A stretch of DNA of 64,000 bases. Source: Galaxea fascicularis. Lineage: Eukaryota > Cnidaria > Anthozoa > Scleractinia > Euphylliidae. Positions 26,301 to 38,900 of the stretch are shown in pieces. Below the pieces are notes generated by a model. It saw nothing but the letters and a program-made list of their open reading frames with translations, had not been told where the DNA came from and ran no database searches. The stretch spans positions 4,789,538-4,853,537 of the forward strand of contig OX419347.1 of assembly GCA_948470475.1 (NCBI GenBank), written 5' to 3'. Position 1 is the stretch's first letter; the number at the start of each line of letters is the position of its first letter. The position numbers and the translations under genes were made by a program.

Positions 26301-27146
26301 CCCATAACTGCGTACTGCTATTTCTTTAACATTGGTTTAAACATGTAACGCCAAAAACAAACGTTAAAATTCGACGTGCCGGAGGAGTCGTAGTTCCATT
26401 GCCAAGGGTGCAAATTACAAGGAAAATTTTATTCAACTCAACTCAGCTTACAAATTTATTTGTTCCTGTTGCTATTCTTCCTCATTACAGGCCTCTAGAA
26501 GCACACGAGACTCTTCCAGTCCGTCAACATCGCGTTGTAACTGAAGCACAACCCTCTGATAGCGTCGAAAACGAAGAGGTTGGTATAATTTAACGAACGG
26601 TTGTAAGTCATCCGAAATGCAGCCTGAGTATCAAGCGTTTTTATCTGGTTTTGTTCGTTTTTGTTTTTCTTTGACCGTGCGAAAACATTTCATGGTATCG
26701 ATTTGACCTATCGATTTGACGGTTCTATACCAAGGTCCTAAAAATTAATTTGGAATTCTCTCCCATCGTCAATTACCTGTTCATGTAGCGTTCTTACCTT
26801 TTAAAGAAAAGTTGCAATCCTGAATTGGCCAAGCCGCACTCATGCAGCACCGCTGTTTAAAATTATTAACATTCAAGGTGGCTTCTCTCATAAGCCTTGT
26901 GGTTTCCTAGGTTTTCCTCGCCACTAACCTTAGGCGAAACATGTAAATATTGAGAGAAAGCAAGTAAACGTTAAATGTGAACAATAAATTGATTACTCAT
27001 CTCGATGTATGCTGTGTATTAATAATCAAATTAAGAATGATCCTCTTACTTGTAAACGCAATTTACGCAGTTGCGTAAAGAAGCCTGAAATAGAATTCAG
27101 GACTTCAACGGGGTTTGAACCCGTGACCTCGTGATACCGGTGCGAT

Positions 27147-27187
<41 letters not shown>

Positions 27188-29932
27188 AGGTCAATTGTAG
27201 GTTCATATGTTCCCGTGAAAGAGATGAGTGTGAAAGATGTATATGAAGTGAATCATATATAGACTGCGGAAATAACATCAAACAATATCAAATCGTTGCA
27301 TAATCTTAGGAAACCACACCGAAGAAACACAGCAAGGATAAAAAGCACCGACACAGGAAAGAGAGCGAGAGTAAAAAGGTAAGGCAGCTGTGATTATGAT
27401 AATGAGGATTAACGTAGCGCTTTATCCCAAGGCTCAAAACGCGTTACAACACTTTATGGTGGACTTTACCAGACTGCTTTTTTTTAGGCGCAAATTGCAG
27501 CCACGTAGTTTACAATCTTATTAGAATGAATAGTAGGATCAACACAGGTGCCCCCAGAACAGAATACGTTATAGACCATCACACCGGGGACTACATCCCC
27601 CACTCTTTTCGATCAGTGTGTGGGTTCTTTAACGTCCCACACAAGTACTGTGAGACGGGACCTCCGGTTCATCGACCTTATATCCGAGAAGACTAGAACG
27701 TCTAACCATTTGCAGATGTCGTTACAAAGGTAGCACTTTCTCCTCAGTTATTTAAAGACCCTGAGTGTTGGTCCGGTCGGGGCTTGAACCCCTGACCTCC
27801 TGCACAGCAGTCCGGTGCCCTACCACTGAGCCAACCGGTCGGCCAGCTGTGTCAGGGTTCCAAATAAATTTTCAAGGCAGGGTGTTAACAAGGAATTCCA
27901 AGGATCAGGTCCCCACTGCTCCCACCAAACCATTATAAATTTGCTATTACTGTAATTTGTCGGTTCATGTAGCCGACTTTGCAAGGTTTTTTCACCTCAA
28001 AGTCTCCTCTTATCTGGATCACTGTGTAGTGTTCTGGGTATCGCAAACCGGTTACGTGGGATGTCACATATTCAAAGTGTGGTAACTTAAGTACGAAAAA
28101 AACTATTCAAAGTATGAGTTTAATCCTTAAACTCTAATATCAGGATATATATCCTCCAAACTGTTCTCCCTACATTTTCTATGGTAATGATGAGGAGAAT
28201 TTGTGAAACAATCAAGACCTTTGTTGCTTCTTGATCACTTCCTTTTTTCTCACAATCTTCATGTTTGATTAAGCAGTGTTATTAAATCGTGATTTAATCG
28301 TGATTAAATAAAAGATGATGATGATGATTAGGAGAAATTAAACATGGTTCACTCTTACGGGTTTAAGAGTTCAGAGGTGGACACCGTCTCGAAATTGCTC
28401 TTACAAATGGAGACAGCGTGTTAAAAGGATAGAGGAGTGGGTGTAACAGTAATAAAAAACCAAATTAGAAAGATGTTTGAACTGGTAAAATGCCGAGAAA
28501 AGTTGAGGGAGCTTTTCCGAACCGACCAAGGTTGGTGGTCTGGTAGAAGTCATAGCAGTTTTCCGTGTACTTTATAGCGCGAGCTTGCAGAATAGTCGTT
28601 TATTTAGCTGAGCGCGAAGCGGGAGACATCGAGGGCGAAGCGCGACACACAAGCGCGGAGCGCGAGGCGAGAGGGAGAGAAAAATAAACTCTTCCTCTCT
28701 CGTTGCGCTTCGTCCCCGATGTCTCGCGCTTTGCCCTCGGCTAAATAAACGCCTGTTATGCAGGCTACATAGCGCGGGCCAAATAAGTGAGTGTTCTTAA
28801 AAATGTCGCCCTCCTCGCGAGAGGCGATTTTTGTCCCTCTGCGTGTTTTGTCATCGTAAATATCTCAGACCAAAAAATGAGAGAAAAAGGAAGACTATTT
28901 GTAGAGTATCGTGACGTGATTATTTTTTTATGCAGGGTAAACACAAACACAGAAGGGATAGAGACGAAAAAGACAAGAAAGCAAAACACAAGCATCATCA
29001 CAAGAATGAAGGTATCTCTTCCAGCAATTTTTGTAGAAATCGTTTCGGAAAAAACATTCAACAAAAAGGTAAAACAATTCTTCGGCTTGTAGGAACGTAA
29101 TTACAGTGAAAAGAAGTCCCTATATTTTGGCAGTGTTGCTCTATCTAGTATGTCTGTCTTTTTATCAGAACCCGCTGCTGAAGACAATCTTTTGTTCAAC
29201 GGCGAAGTTGAACATCTTCAATCTCCAAAGGACGATTCAGAGGCAGAAAGTCCACAGAAAACGCCACCCAAAAAGATAACGGAATTAGAAAATTCAAATC
29301 CCTCACCGGAAACACCAGGTGATTTTCAGGTATGTGTCTTCACTGTCCTCCTCTTAATGTACCTTTACTGTTAGGCAAATGACAGATGTTGCGTATCATG
29401 CCTTCCCTGTTGTACTCTTAAACCTCCTCAGTGTTCCGCAGGTATTTTTATGATTGACGCTCGGATGAATTTCCTTAAAACATGAAGTCATTCTTATCAT
29501 GTCTTTGCTGATCGTTTCCTTCATTCTTCTCACCTGTTTGTTTGATGGAGGATTGATTTGTTAGGAGAAGTAAGATGTTACTTAGTTTAACTCAAACAAT
29601 CTTTATACTTGCTGGGTGTAGGATGACATGGAATTCTGGCTTTCTACAACTCCAGAGAAGAAATCTCCATCAAAGGTGAGAACCGCTCGATTGATTGGTT
29701 GTCCGGTCAGCTGACTGGCTGTTTAACTTGCTGACGGATTATGATCTGGCTGGCTAACGGACTGGGTCATTAAATAATTAAAAGGAACTTAAATTAAATA
29801 TATTGGTTGACTGGCTGGCTGACTGAAGTACTGACTGACGAACTGACTGGTTGGCTGAAGGACTGACTGACTGACTGACTGACTGACTGACTGACTGACT
29901 GACTGACTGACTGACTGACTGACTGACTGACT

Positions 29933-29966
<34 letters not shown>

Positions 29967-32900
29967 GTAACTAACTAACTGATGAACGGATGGACGGGCA
30001 GACCAATGATCTGCTCCTTTTGTGAAAAAGAACCTGGTGAAGGACACCCCCTTCACTCTAGGCCCAGGAATCATCAATGATTCGTTGATTGCTTGGCTAA
30101 CTTACTTTCTTACACACTGACACACTGAACTGAACTGACTACCCTCTCTTGTTGTTGTATTTATCACTGATGTGCTCGTCCTGGTCTTGCTTAATTTACT
30201 TGTTGAATGCTTACTCAGTTGCCTTTTTTTTCCACTTGCAATGTTTACAACTGATTGATTTTTAATGTTTTTATTACCTTTAATCACCAAGCCTGAGGAA
30301 ACACCTATTGCTCCTTCGCCCGACAGTGTACCGGCAGAGAAATCACCTAGACAATCTGAGGTAAATATTTAATAATCCCCGCATGCTTTGTTTATCAAAT
30401 GTTTGCAAACTCCGATTTCCTAGAGGATTTGGTTAAGAAAGAAGTGTCTGATTCAATTTTGGTATTTTCTTCTCTTAGAAAACTGAATCTAAAGAATCCA
30501 AACGAAAGCACCGTAAGGATAAATCAGATAAAAAAGAAAAGCATGAAAAGGAACGAAAAAAGGAAAAGAGAAAGGGAAAGACCAGTGAGAAATCAGACAC
30601 AGTGGAGGCACCTGCTGAGCCGGAAAAACAGGATGAGGCGTCAATCATGGAGCTTAAGGAAGAGAAGAAACAGGTAAGGTTAAAAGTCTTGCTTACTGTA
30701 CGCTGAATATACCTGAATGTACTACACCTCCCTAAGGATATCCCCTATGGAGAACTGTCATCTGGGATGAGAGGCACTGGCCGGTCACAACTGAGATACA
30801 AGGGAGCTTAAGCACGCGCGTTTTTGAGACGCGAACGGCAGCCGGAAGTGAGATGTTTTCCCTTTGAACTTGTCTTCACACAACTATATTTATATCGTAT
30901 TCACTTTCGGTTGCCGTCCGCGTCTCAAAAACGCGCGTGCTTAAGCTCCCTACAAAGATGTCTGCGAGGGAGGCATGAGAGCATTTCAGTGACATAGATA
31001 CCGAGTCCTGCTTACCGCTCCAGATAAGGAAGTACCCTGAGACGACAACTCAGAGCAGGAGAGGAAAAGCTGATGAATGCAGCGGCAGACAAGCGGGCGT
31101 GCAGAAAGGAGCGTGTCAAGTCCAACAGACCTGAGACAACACACAGATGTGACCTTTGTGATAGAGTTTATAACTCCCACATAAGTCTCTTCAGCCACAA
31201 GAGACGCTGATCCGACCGAGCAGACAGCCAGCATAACCAGGATGTGTTACTCATAGTCAATCTTGACTGGTGGTACAAAGAGCTGTTAGGTTGCCTTACA
31301 ACTCAGTGATCATATTTTGATTATGAGCGCTTTTCCAAGTTATTACTTGGCGTAAAATAGTTTTTATTTTTCATTTGATCTGATGTTTTCTTTCTCTTTC
31401 AGCCTATCATAACAACTTACAAAGTTCTATCAGAAAACAGTGCTCTTAGACTGGTAAGTGATCAAGCCCTGGTTTCTCCTTTAAACGACAGTAACTTGCC
31501 GATTTAAAAAAAAAAGAAATGGAAATGGCGTTAGATGCGGAATTTAAACAGCTGCGAAATGAAAGCATGCTTGAACGTGATTCGAACCTATAACATCTGG
31601 GAATGTTATCGCTCAGTTTGCAATCGCAATTGCCGTCTTTTCCGCGTCTCTCAAATGGGAACAGAAAACCCCCTAGCCTAGTGTCGTAAGTTTATATTTT
31701 ACAACCTTAACAGGTAGAGTACGCTTTTAGAATCCCTGTACGGTGGTCAATTTACATTGCCAACTCCGTTGATAAAACCAAATTATTTTTTCGTCGAGTT
31801 CCGCTTTGTTGTTCTATTTTGTTTTTGTTTTTTTGCTTTCATAAAAGATACTGTCAAGTGAAGGATGATCCTCGCAGTTGTGAACGCAATTTTATGTAAT
31901 TGCGTAAAGAAGCCTGAAAAAAATTCAGGACTTCACCAGAATCGCGAGGTCACGGGTTCAAACCCCGTTGAAGTCCCGAAGTTTTTTCAAGCTTCTTTAC
32001 GGAATTGCATAAAATTGCGTTCACAACTGATTTATTTCATATACCTCATTCTCAAAGATACTGTGTATGGTGACCTGGCTACCCCACTTTCACTATGGCG
32101 GGTTCGTGCTTGGTAGCTTGATGGTTTATTTGTCGTTGTTTATTTTCGTTACAGATGTACGAGGCAAGAGTGACTACTCAGAATAGAAATCAAGTTGTAG
32201 TTTCCATAATTTTTAGGTTAGTATCTCTTGTGCTACACTACAAAATAAGTGACTGTTTTTTCGCGTTACTTCGTTACGCAAACGCGTGCGGTCTTTTGCT
32301 AGTCACGCGCGCGAGTTTCCACGGTTTCAGTACTTCGCGCCTCGCGTGTTAAGCGCTTTGGGCAATTTAAATCGCGTCTTCCCCGTGGCTTTCGGGAGAG
32401 GAGAATCTACTATTTTGTCTTATCTGGGGCTTTGGTTTTTGTAATTTAACTTCGTTTGTTCTAACTACTTTTATGTGAACTTACTTGACAGTAATTTGAC
32501 TGATCGTCATATCAAGTCCTTGGAATTTAACGTGTTAGACTCCCTCAATACTAAACTAATACGGCCGGTAAGTGGGAAATATAATGTAAAGTTTGGTAAA
32601 GTAGTGAGACACACAAGATAAATGAGGTCCTGATCACTTGTAAGACTTGAAGAGATGAAACCCTTCTTCTCGAGGAGGAAGTGATAGCGCGCAACCCACA
32701 AAGAACACTAAATTCCACACGTACCAATCTGCCTTACAGTATTATAGTGAAACGTCTTGTACGAGTGGACCCTGGTGTCCACCTACACGAGGTTTATTTG
32801 TGTGACGTGGCTATAGAACAATTTCAATTGAGTGTCGTAAACCAAAACTAAAGGAATTTCTCTGACCAATCACAAGAGAGGAAGACAGATCAGTGAACCA

Positions 32901-35900
32901 ATCAGAATGCGAAGCAATTACATGTAACTGGCGCAAAGCGCGGGAAAATGAGGGCGTGTGGTTTTGCTTCTCATTGGTTGAAAAAGTGGCGTGAGCCGGT
33001 TTTGTCAACCAATCACAGATCGAAGTAAAGCAAACCCAAAGCAAACGCGAATTGCTTTCGACAATCAATATAAAACCTCTCTATTTTTGTGCAAGTTTGT
33101 CTTAAACATCACTGACGTGTTTATTCACAGATCGGGTATTCGTCCCACGATAGCGTACAAGTTCCATTTCATCTTTTGCCAGGTGAGTTAAGTACGGACG
33201 AACCCACTTTATTCCCTGATTTGATAATAGATCTTAAAGCTCAATCCACCTGATTTCAAGTACCCCTACGAAAGCCTTTGGTTTTAATTTAGTCCACAAT
33301 CAGGAGTTTCTTGTCGAGAAACGATGAATGAACAAACGCAATCGGGAAGGGTTTATCAAGGCTGGCAGCTTAGGTGTGATTACCATAGCATTTATGTTCA
33401 TCACTATTCTTCGGTTGGTGAGAAGAGAATCCAAAGTATTGCGATAAAGACTTTGTACAGTCAGTGTCTAGAATGGCCATAAGTTTGAGTGTTGCCGGCT
33501 TTGGAATGCTTATTGTGGCTCTTGAGGTACACTTTAGTAGAGGTATTACAACGTTTTGCCCATTCCACTGCTAGTTCAAGGCGAGATTGGCCCTAACTAC
33601 CAACTATACACCCTTGGTTGAGAGCGGCGATGGGCATAGGCCGTAACTCGAACACGTTAACTACTGTAGTAAGTTAAACAACACGACTTGGATTTTTTCG
33701 TAGGTTCTACAAACGAGGGACAGTTTGCTTTCACCGTAGACAGTATCGTTATGTTGCAGAAACTCCGAGGAACACTCACATACGTCATAAAGGTTTTTCA
33801 TTTATCTGCTCGATTCAGAATTCGTTGTCGTCGTTGCGGACAATAATAGGGCGATGAGTAGGGGAGGGGAAGGGAGGGAAAGGCAGAGTTGTGAGGGTGG
33901 TGACAGGATGATCATTAGGGGAGGGGAAGGGTGGGAAAATACGGGGTTGTGAGGGTTGTAATAGGGCGATGAGTAGGGGAGGGGAAGGGTGGGAAGATAC
34001 AGGGTTGTGAGGGTGGTGATAGGGTGATCATTAGAGGAGGGGAAGGGAGGGTAGAGGTAGGGTTGTGAGGGAAGCGATAAGGCGATCCTTAGGGGAGGGG
34101 AGAGAGGGAAAAAGCAGGGTTCCGAGGGGGGTGATAGGGCGATCAGTAGGGGAGGAAAGATGAAGATAAGTGTGGGGGGGGGAGGTGATATGGGGTGAAT
34201 AGGTTAGCCTACGGGAAGAGTAGACGGGGAGTTGATGGGTTTGAACAGTGTAGGAAAGAATAGTGTTGGAGGAGGTGAATGTTGAAACTGTAGCTTCAAA
34301 GAAAACTCCTCCAACTTTGTAACTTTGCTCCCGAGCTTGTCAACACTTCTAAGACAAGCTTCAGTCCTCTGTCAATCGAGGGACTGCACCTTAACCTGTC
34401 TCGCAATGAATAATCGCCTTTCAAGCCGAAGGAGAAGTTTAAAAAAAACTCTGCTTGTCGCCACGTTGTGTAATGTGTGCTGGCCTGTAACACACATTTT
34501 CATTCCTATGCTTCACGTCAATGGAGATCACGTCCTGAGTTGTGTTCGATGGCAACTGTTTAGAGCAACACGAAAGTCCTTCTCATTCCTTAATCCCTTT
34601 TCTGCTTTTGTCGTAAAGGATGACGAAGGCTCTACAAGCGAAAAGATGGATTTTTCTGTATTTTTACCGTGCTCATCATTTCTGATATCCACGCCGCTGT
34701 CGAGGTAAATATGCATGCTTAGCAACTTTTGTCATTTATTAATGTTTGTTTAGTTTTCAAAATCTGATATTGATTAATTTTGTTGGTTTCACTTCCACAG
34801 CACGGATTTTGCAAACCTTTTAGGAAGCGGAACTTTAGCTAACAAGAGCTCAGTTAAGGTACAGTAACAACATGCTTCATTTCCCTATTTAGTTACAGAG
34901 ATGGAAATAAGGGAAAACAAATTGATAGGTGATTTGGAGCTAGCTTTGACCAGTTAACGTGTTTATTTTATTCTTGTGACATATTACTATTTTATGTCAT
35001 TTTTGGCTGGTAAATTTGATCGGTAATTACCTATTACCGGCCGTTATTTCCATCCCTGAGTTACATTACAGACATTACATTATTTAATTATACCTGAAAT
35101 AACCATAGAGTCAAAGAGGGCAGCCATCCAGTTTAACAAAAGTGATCATACTAATTTAGGTTGGTACACAAACACAGACACACATACGCATAAATGTAAC
35201 ACACAGTGAGAAAAAATGAGATTACAGGTGTGTTAACTATGTTAACTTACGCTAGTTACAAAAACGTATGAACTCCTACAGGGTCCGACAAATATTAGGC
35301 CCGGACGCCCGGGACAAGTTGAACAGAATACCGGGCAAGTGTTTTATTTCTAGAAAATGCCCGCCGGGCCGTAGCATTTGAGTTGCGAGCATTTTCGCGC
35401 AATAAATTTTAGATATCCAAGTATTAAACGTTTACCTTGAGTAATTCTCATCGAAGCCTTTCGAAATGCAATAAATACGTATCACTTTTGTTTACTTTCG
35501 ATCGCCATTTTACATCTCTTCGTGAGTTTCATACCCAGTACTTTCCCGCGCAAACCTCTGAAGGCCTGGCTGCTATTCCATTATAACATGTTTTTCCGCC
35601 ATATCGTGAATCAAAGTTCAAGGTACGATTGATTATACTGATTTATGGATAATCCTGTGACACAGTTGGTGCTCCGGGTACGACAAAGCGAAAGTCGAAA
35701 TGTGTTGAATACAACAAGGAATATGATGCAAACAAACGCAGACGAGTGTTCCAACCGAAATGGTTGGAAAAGTTTTCGTGGCTAACAATAGACACAACAC
35801 ACGGTGTCACGAAGTGTAAAATATGCTATGCGTGGCCAAATGTTTCGGACCCAAAGAGCCTTCTGGTAATAGGAAGCAACAAATTTCGAAAGGATCCCCT

Positions 35901-38900
35901 TTATGCCCATGCTAAGAGTTCGAATCACATTGCCTGTGTGATGAAAAATGACTGCATGAACTGATTTTGCTACAGTTCAATGAATTGCTTGTCCTCTACC
36001 ATTATTAACTGGGACAACTAACTCATTCTGGTGGACAAGTGATTTTGACATGCCACATGCCCAGGGACAATTTTAGTCAAAAATATTTGTCGGACCCTGT
36101 CCTAGTTCTTTCTTCGCGTTGACAACACTTCAGAAAAGGTGTAATCAGCTCAGAGGGTGTGGTCAGGGAAGATGGAAAGAGAAAGCTGGGCATCTCTCTT
36201 CCGCCACGCCCTTTTTTCTCCAACGTAGGCTAGAGTGTTAAGTTGTTTATTTTGCCTTTTTCTTTCTCCAAGTGTTGAAGTGACTGGGTCATGTTAAATG
36301 GAAAAAGCCTATGTTCAACAGAATAGCATTTCAACTGTTTTGCAATTTACTAGTCTTGAGTTACAGCTGAACGTTTTGCAATGAAGCACGTTGCTGATGA
36401 TTTCCGAAACGTTTCCGAAGCTCGGTCGGAGATTGTGGAACGTTTCAGCTCGTTTTCCGAGCGTTACCGATGTTCACTTTCCTGCTCTACTAAACAAACG
36501 TGTGGCACCTTTATTGCTCTTCTGCTGTTCTCGATTTAAACACTCAAGAGCTGCTGCTTCTCTCCATTAGCGAAGCTGCTCTGCTGCTTTGAACCACCGC
36601 AGCTGCTACTCAATTGGTATTGTTTTCCGGGCTGCAAAGGCGATATCCTCCTCCAGGAGTTATAAGCGGCTTTGTTTATACGTCTATCAGCTGTTTTTCA
36701 GCTGTTAGTGGATTTTAGGATTGTGTCAGTAGTATTCGGTTAGAAAAGCTTGTAGCATCAAACAGGCCTTAAGGTTAGGTGTTTATGGAAGAAAAGGAGG
36801 TATCAGGTGGTACCAGCATTGTTTTTACGTTTCCTGCCAAAGGAATTGAGTAAGATTCTTTGTTTAAAGGTGATGTTTTTGTCGACAGGTGACAACGCCA
36901 GAAACTACAGAGTTTTCAACAATAATTTCCAAGATTTGTATTCTCCTACATTTTGCAGGTAATAATAACGACTTCCTGTTTCTATTCCCGTCTTTGAGTT
37001 GAATAATCTCTTTGAAAACACTTTTTTAATTTATGTGAAACTGAATAAGCAGAGCCCCCTCTATCAGCATAAGAAACATTACCACATTTACGAACTGCTC
37101 GCTAGTTTTCATTTGAACGGTCGCACTTTAAGATATCACCCTCGGACTGAAAACGTAAGCACTAAGTTGATCAGCATTACAAACAGCACCACAAGAAAGT
37201 TCTGCTCAGTAGCTTTTTTGGAATTACAGCAAGGTAACGCCCAGTAAGTTTTATTTGAACGATTACACTTCGTATGTCGTTCGCAGACTCAAACGCTACA
37301 ACCATCTTCGCAAAACTTTCGACAACAGCAAAGAATTGTTGTTTTCAATACAGTTAAGTTCCTTTCAAATAGAAAGTCTTAAGGATGTCGTCGGCCGCCG
37401 CCCTTAAATATAAAACGAACGTTTGGTACTAGGAGGGGAAGAGTTTACCATACTTCCTCAGAAGGAACCACTTCCACACAGCCCCATACATTAATTATAC
37501 ATGCATCACTGTCATACTAACCCTGTTCCAAAACTGAGTAGAGTTCGAGTCGCAATGCATGCATTTTGAGGCTGTGTGGAAATCTTGTCTCTCACTTTTT
37601 TAGCTTATTAAATGCCACTCCTATTTCAGATTGTGAACCCTTTAATCTCCAATATCAAAATGTGTATTCTCCTTACAGTTGTCACATATTTCATATGTTA
37701 CATGTAGCGAGAATTTGTATATAAAACTTGACTAATCCCTGGTGATCAGTTCCTGTATTCTCATACCTTGTATTATTGACAAACAAGTGATATGGTTAGG
37801 AGAGGTTATATAGTGGTCACTATTGCGATTTAAAGGGTTAATCAGCTTAGCTTCAGACACGTCTCCTTTCCGGTGAAACAAAAATATTTTTGTACGCTTT
37901 TTTACACGATTAACTTATCGAGCTTCCTGTTTACCTTAATATCGGATTTGTTACCCTGGTAGAATGCTGAAAATATACCCTCGGATATTCATTACAAACC
38001 AGACATTAAGGCTCCTTATAAGTGGTCCTGTTTGAGCTAGACATCGAGGCTGCCGTTGAACATTTCTGACGCAATACTAGCGAGACACAATTACAGACGG
38101 AATTAAACGCGTCCTTGCCAAATGTAAATTATTTTCAACTACTATTGGACATATTTTTGTTGGTTTGCCTACTTTTTCTGTCGAAGAGAGAACCAGGAAT
38201 GCATGTGTGAATTCTAGTGGTTTTTACTTCTCGTCCCTTTTTGGCTGTATTGAAGCCAACATTCAGAGTATCAAGAAGCATATAAAGGTTAATACAATAC
38301 CATTACTGATATCAAAGAGAAACGGCTTTGAAGTATTTGAAGTTTGTTGCTGTGTTCTTTAATTTGGGAAGTCATAAACCACGATTGACCTTTCAGGTGA
38401 AAGCTATGGACGTGTTTTACCTATTTTGCTGTTTGGTCTGTCGATCAGTATAGAAAGCCAACAAGTAGTTGCGCAGATGTGATAGGCTTTGGCTTTTCGC
38501 CTCCAATTGTTAATATTGAAGTGAAGATATAGGTAACAGAATTATTTTCTTATATCAAGTGGCAATGGCATTACATTATCTGGAACTGTTAATGTTTTGA
38601 CTTCTAAGTAGAGACGTCGTGAACTAGCTATACCTTTTCAAACGAAATCTAGACACGATTTTTCCTGTTTTTCTATTTAGCGGCATTAACCTTAAAGACT
38701 GCAAATTATCGCTAGTATTGACATATTTCGTTTGGTCGGATCAGATCACAAACTTGCGCAAATGTTATGGGGTTTGACTTTCAACCTCTCATCGGTCACA
38801 TTGAAGCCAACATTCAATTATCCGGAGGTATCAAGATTAATAGAATACCATAACTCATATCACGTAACAACGAGTTCAATGTTCCAGTAACTATTATTGT

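Noticed and set aside
27100..27173. Possible functional tRNA-Thr (GGT)
   Set aside because: Acceptor, D and T arms are good, but the anticodon stem has two mismatches and C occupies position 33. Related fragments at 12960 and 31862 indicate a SINE.
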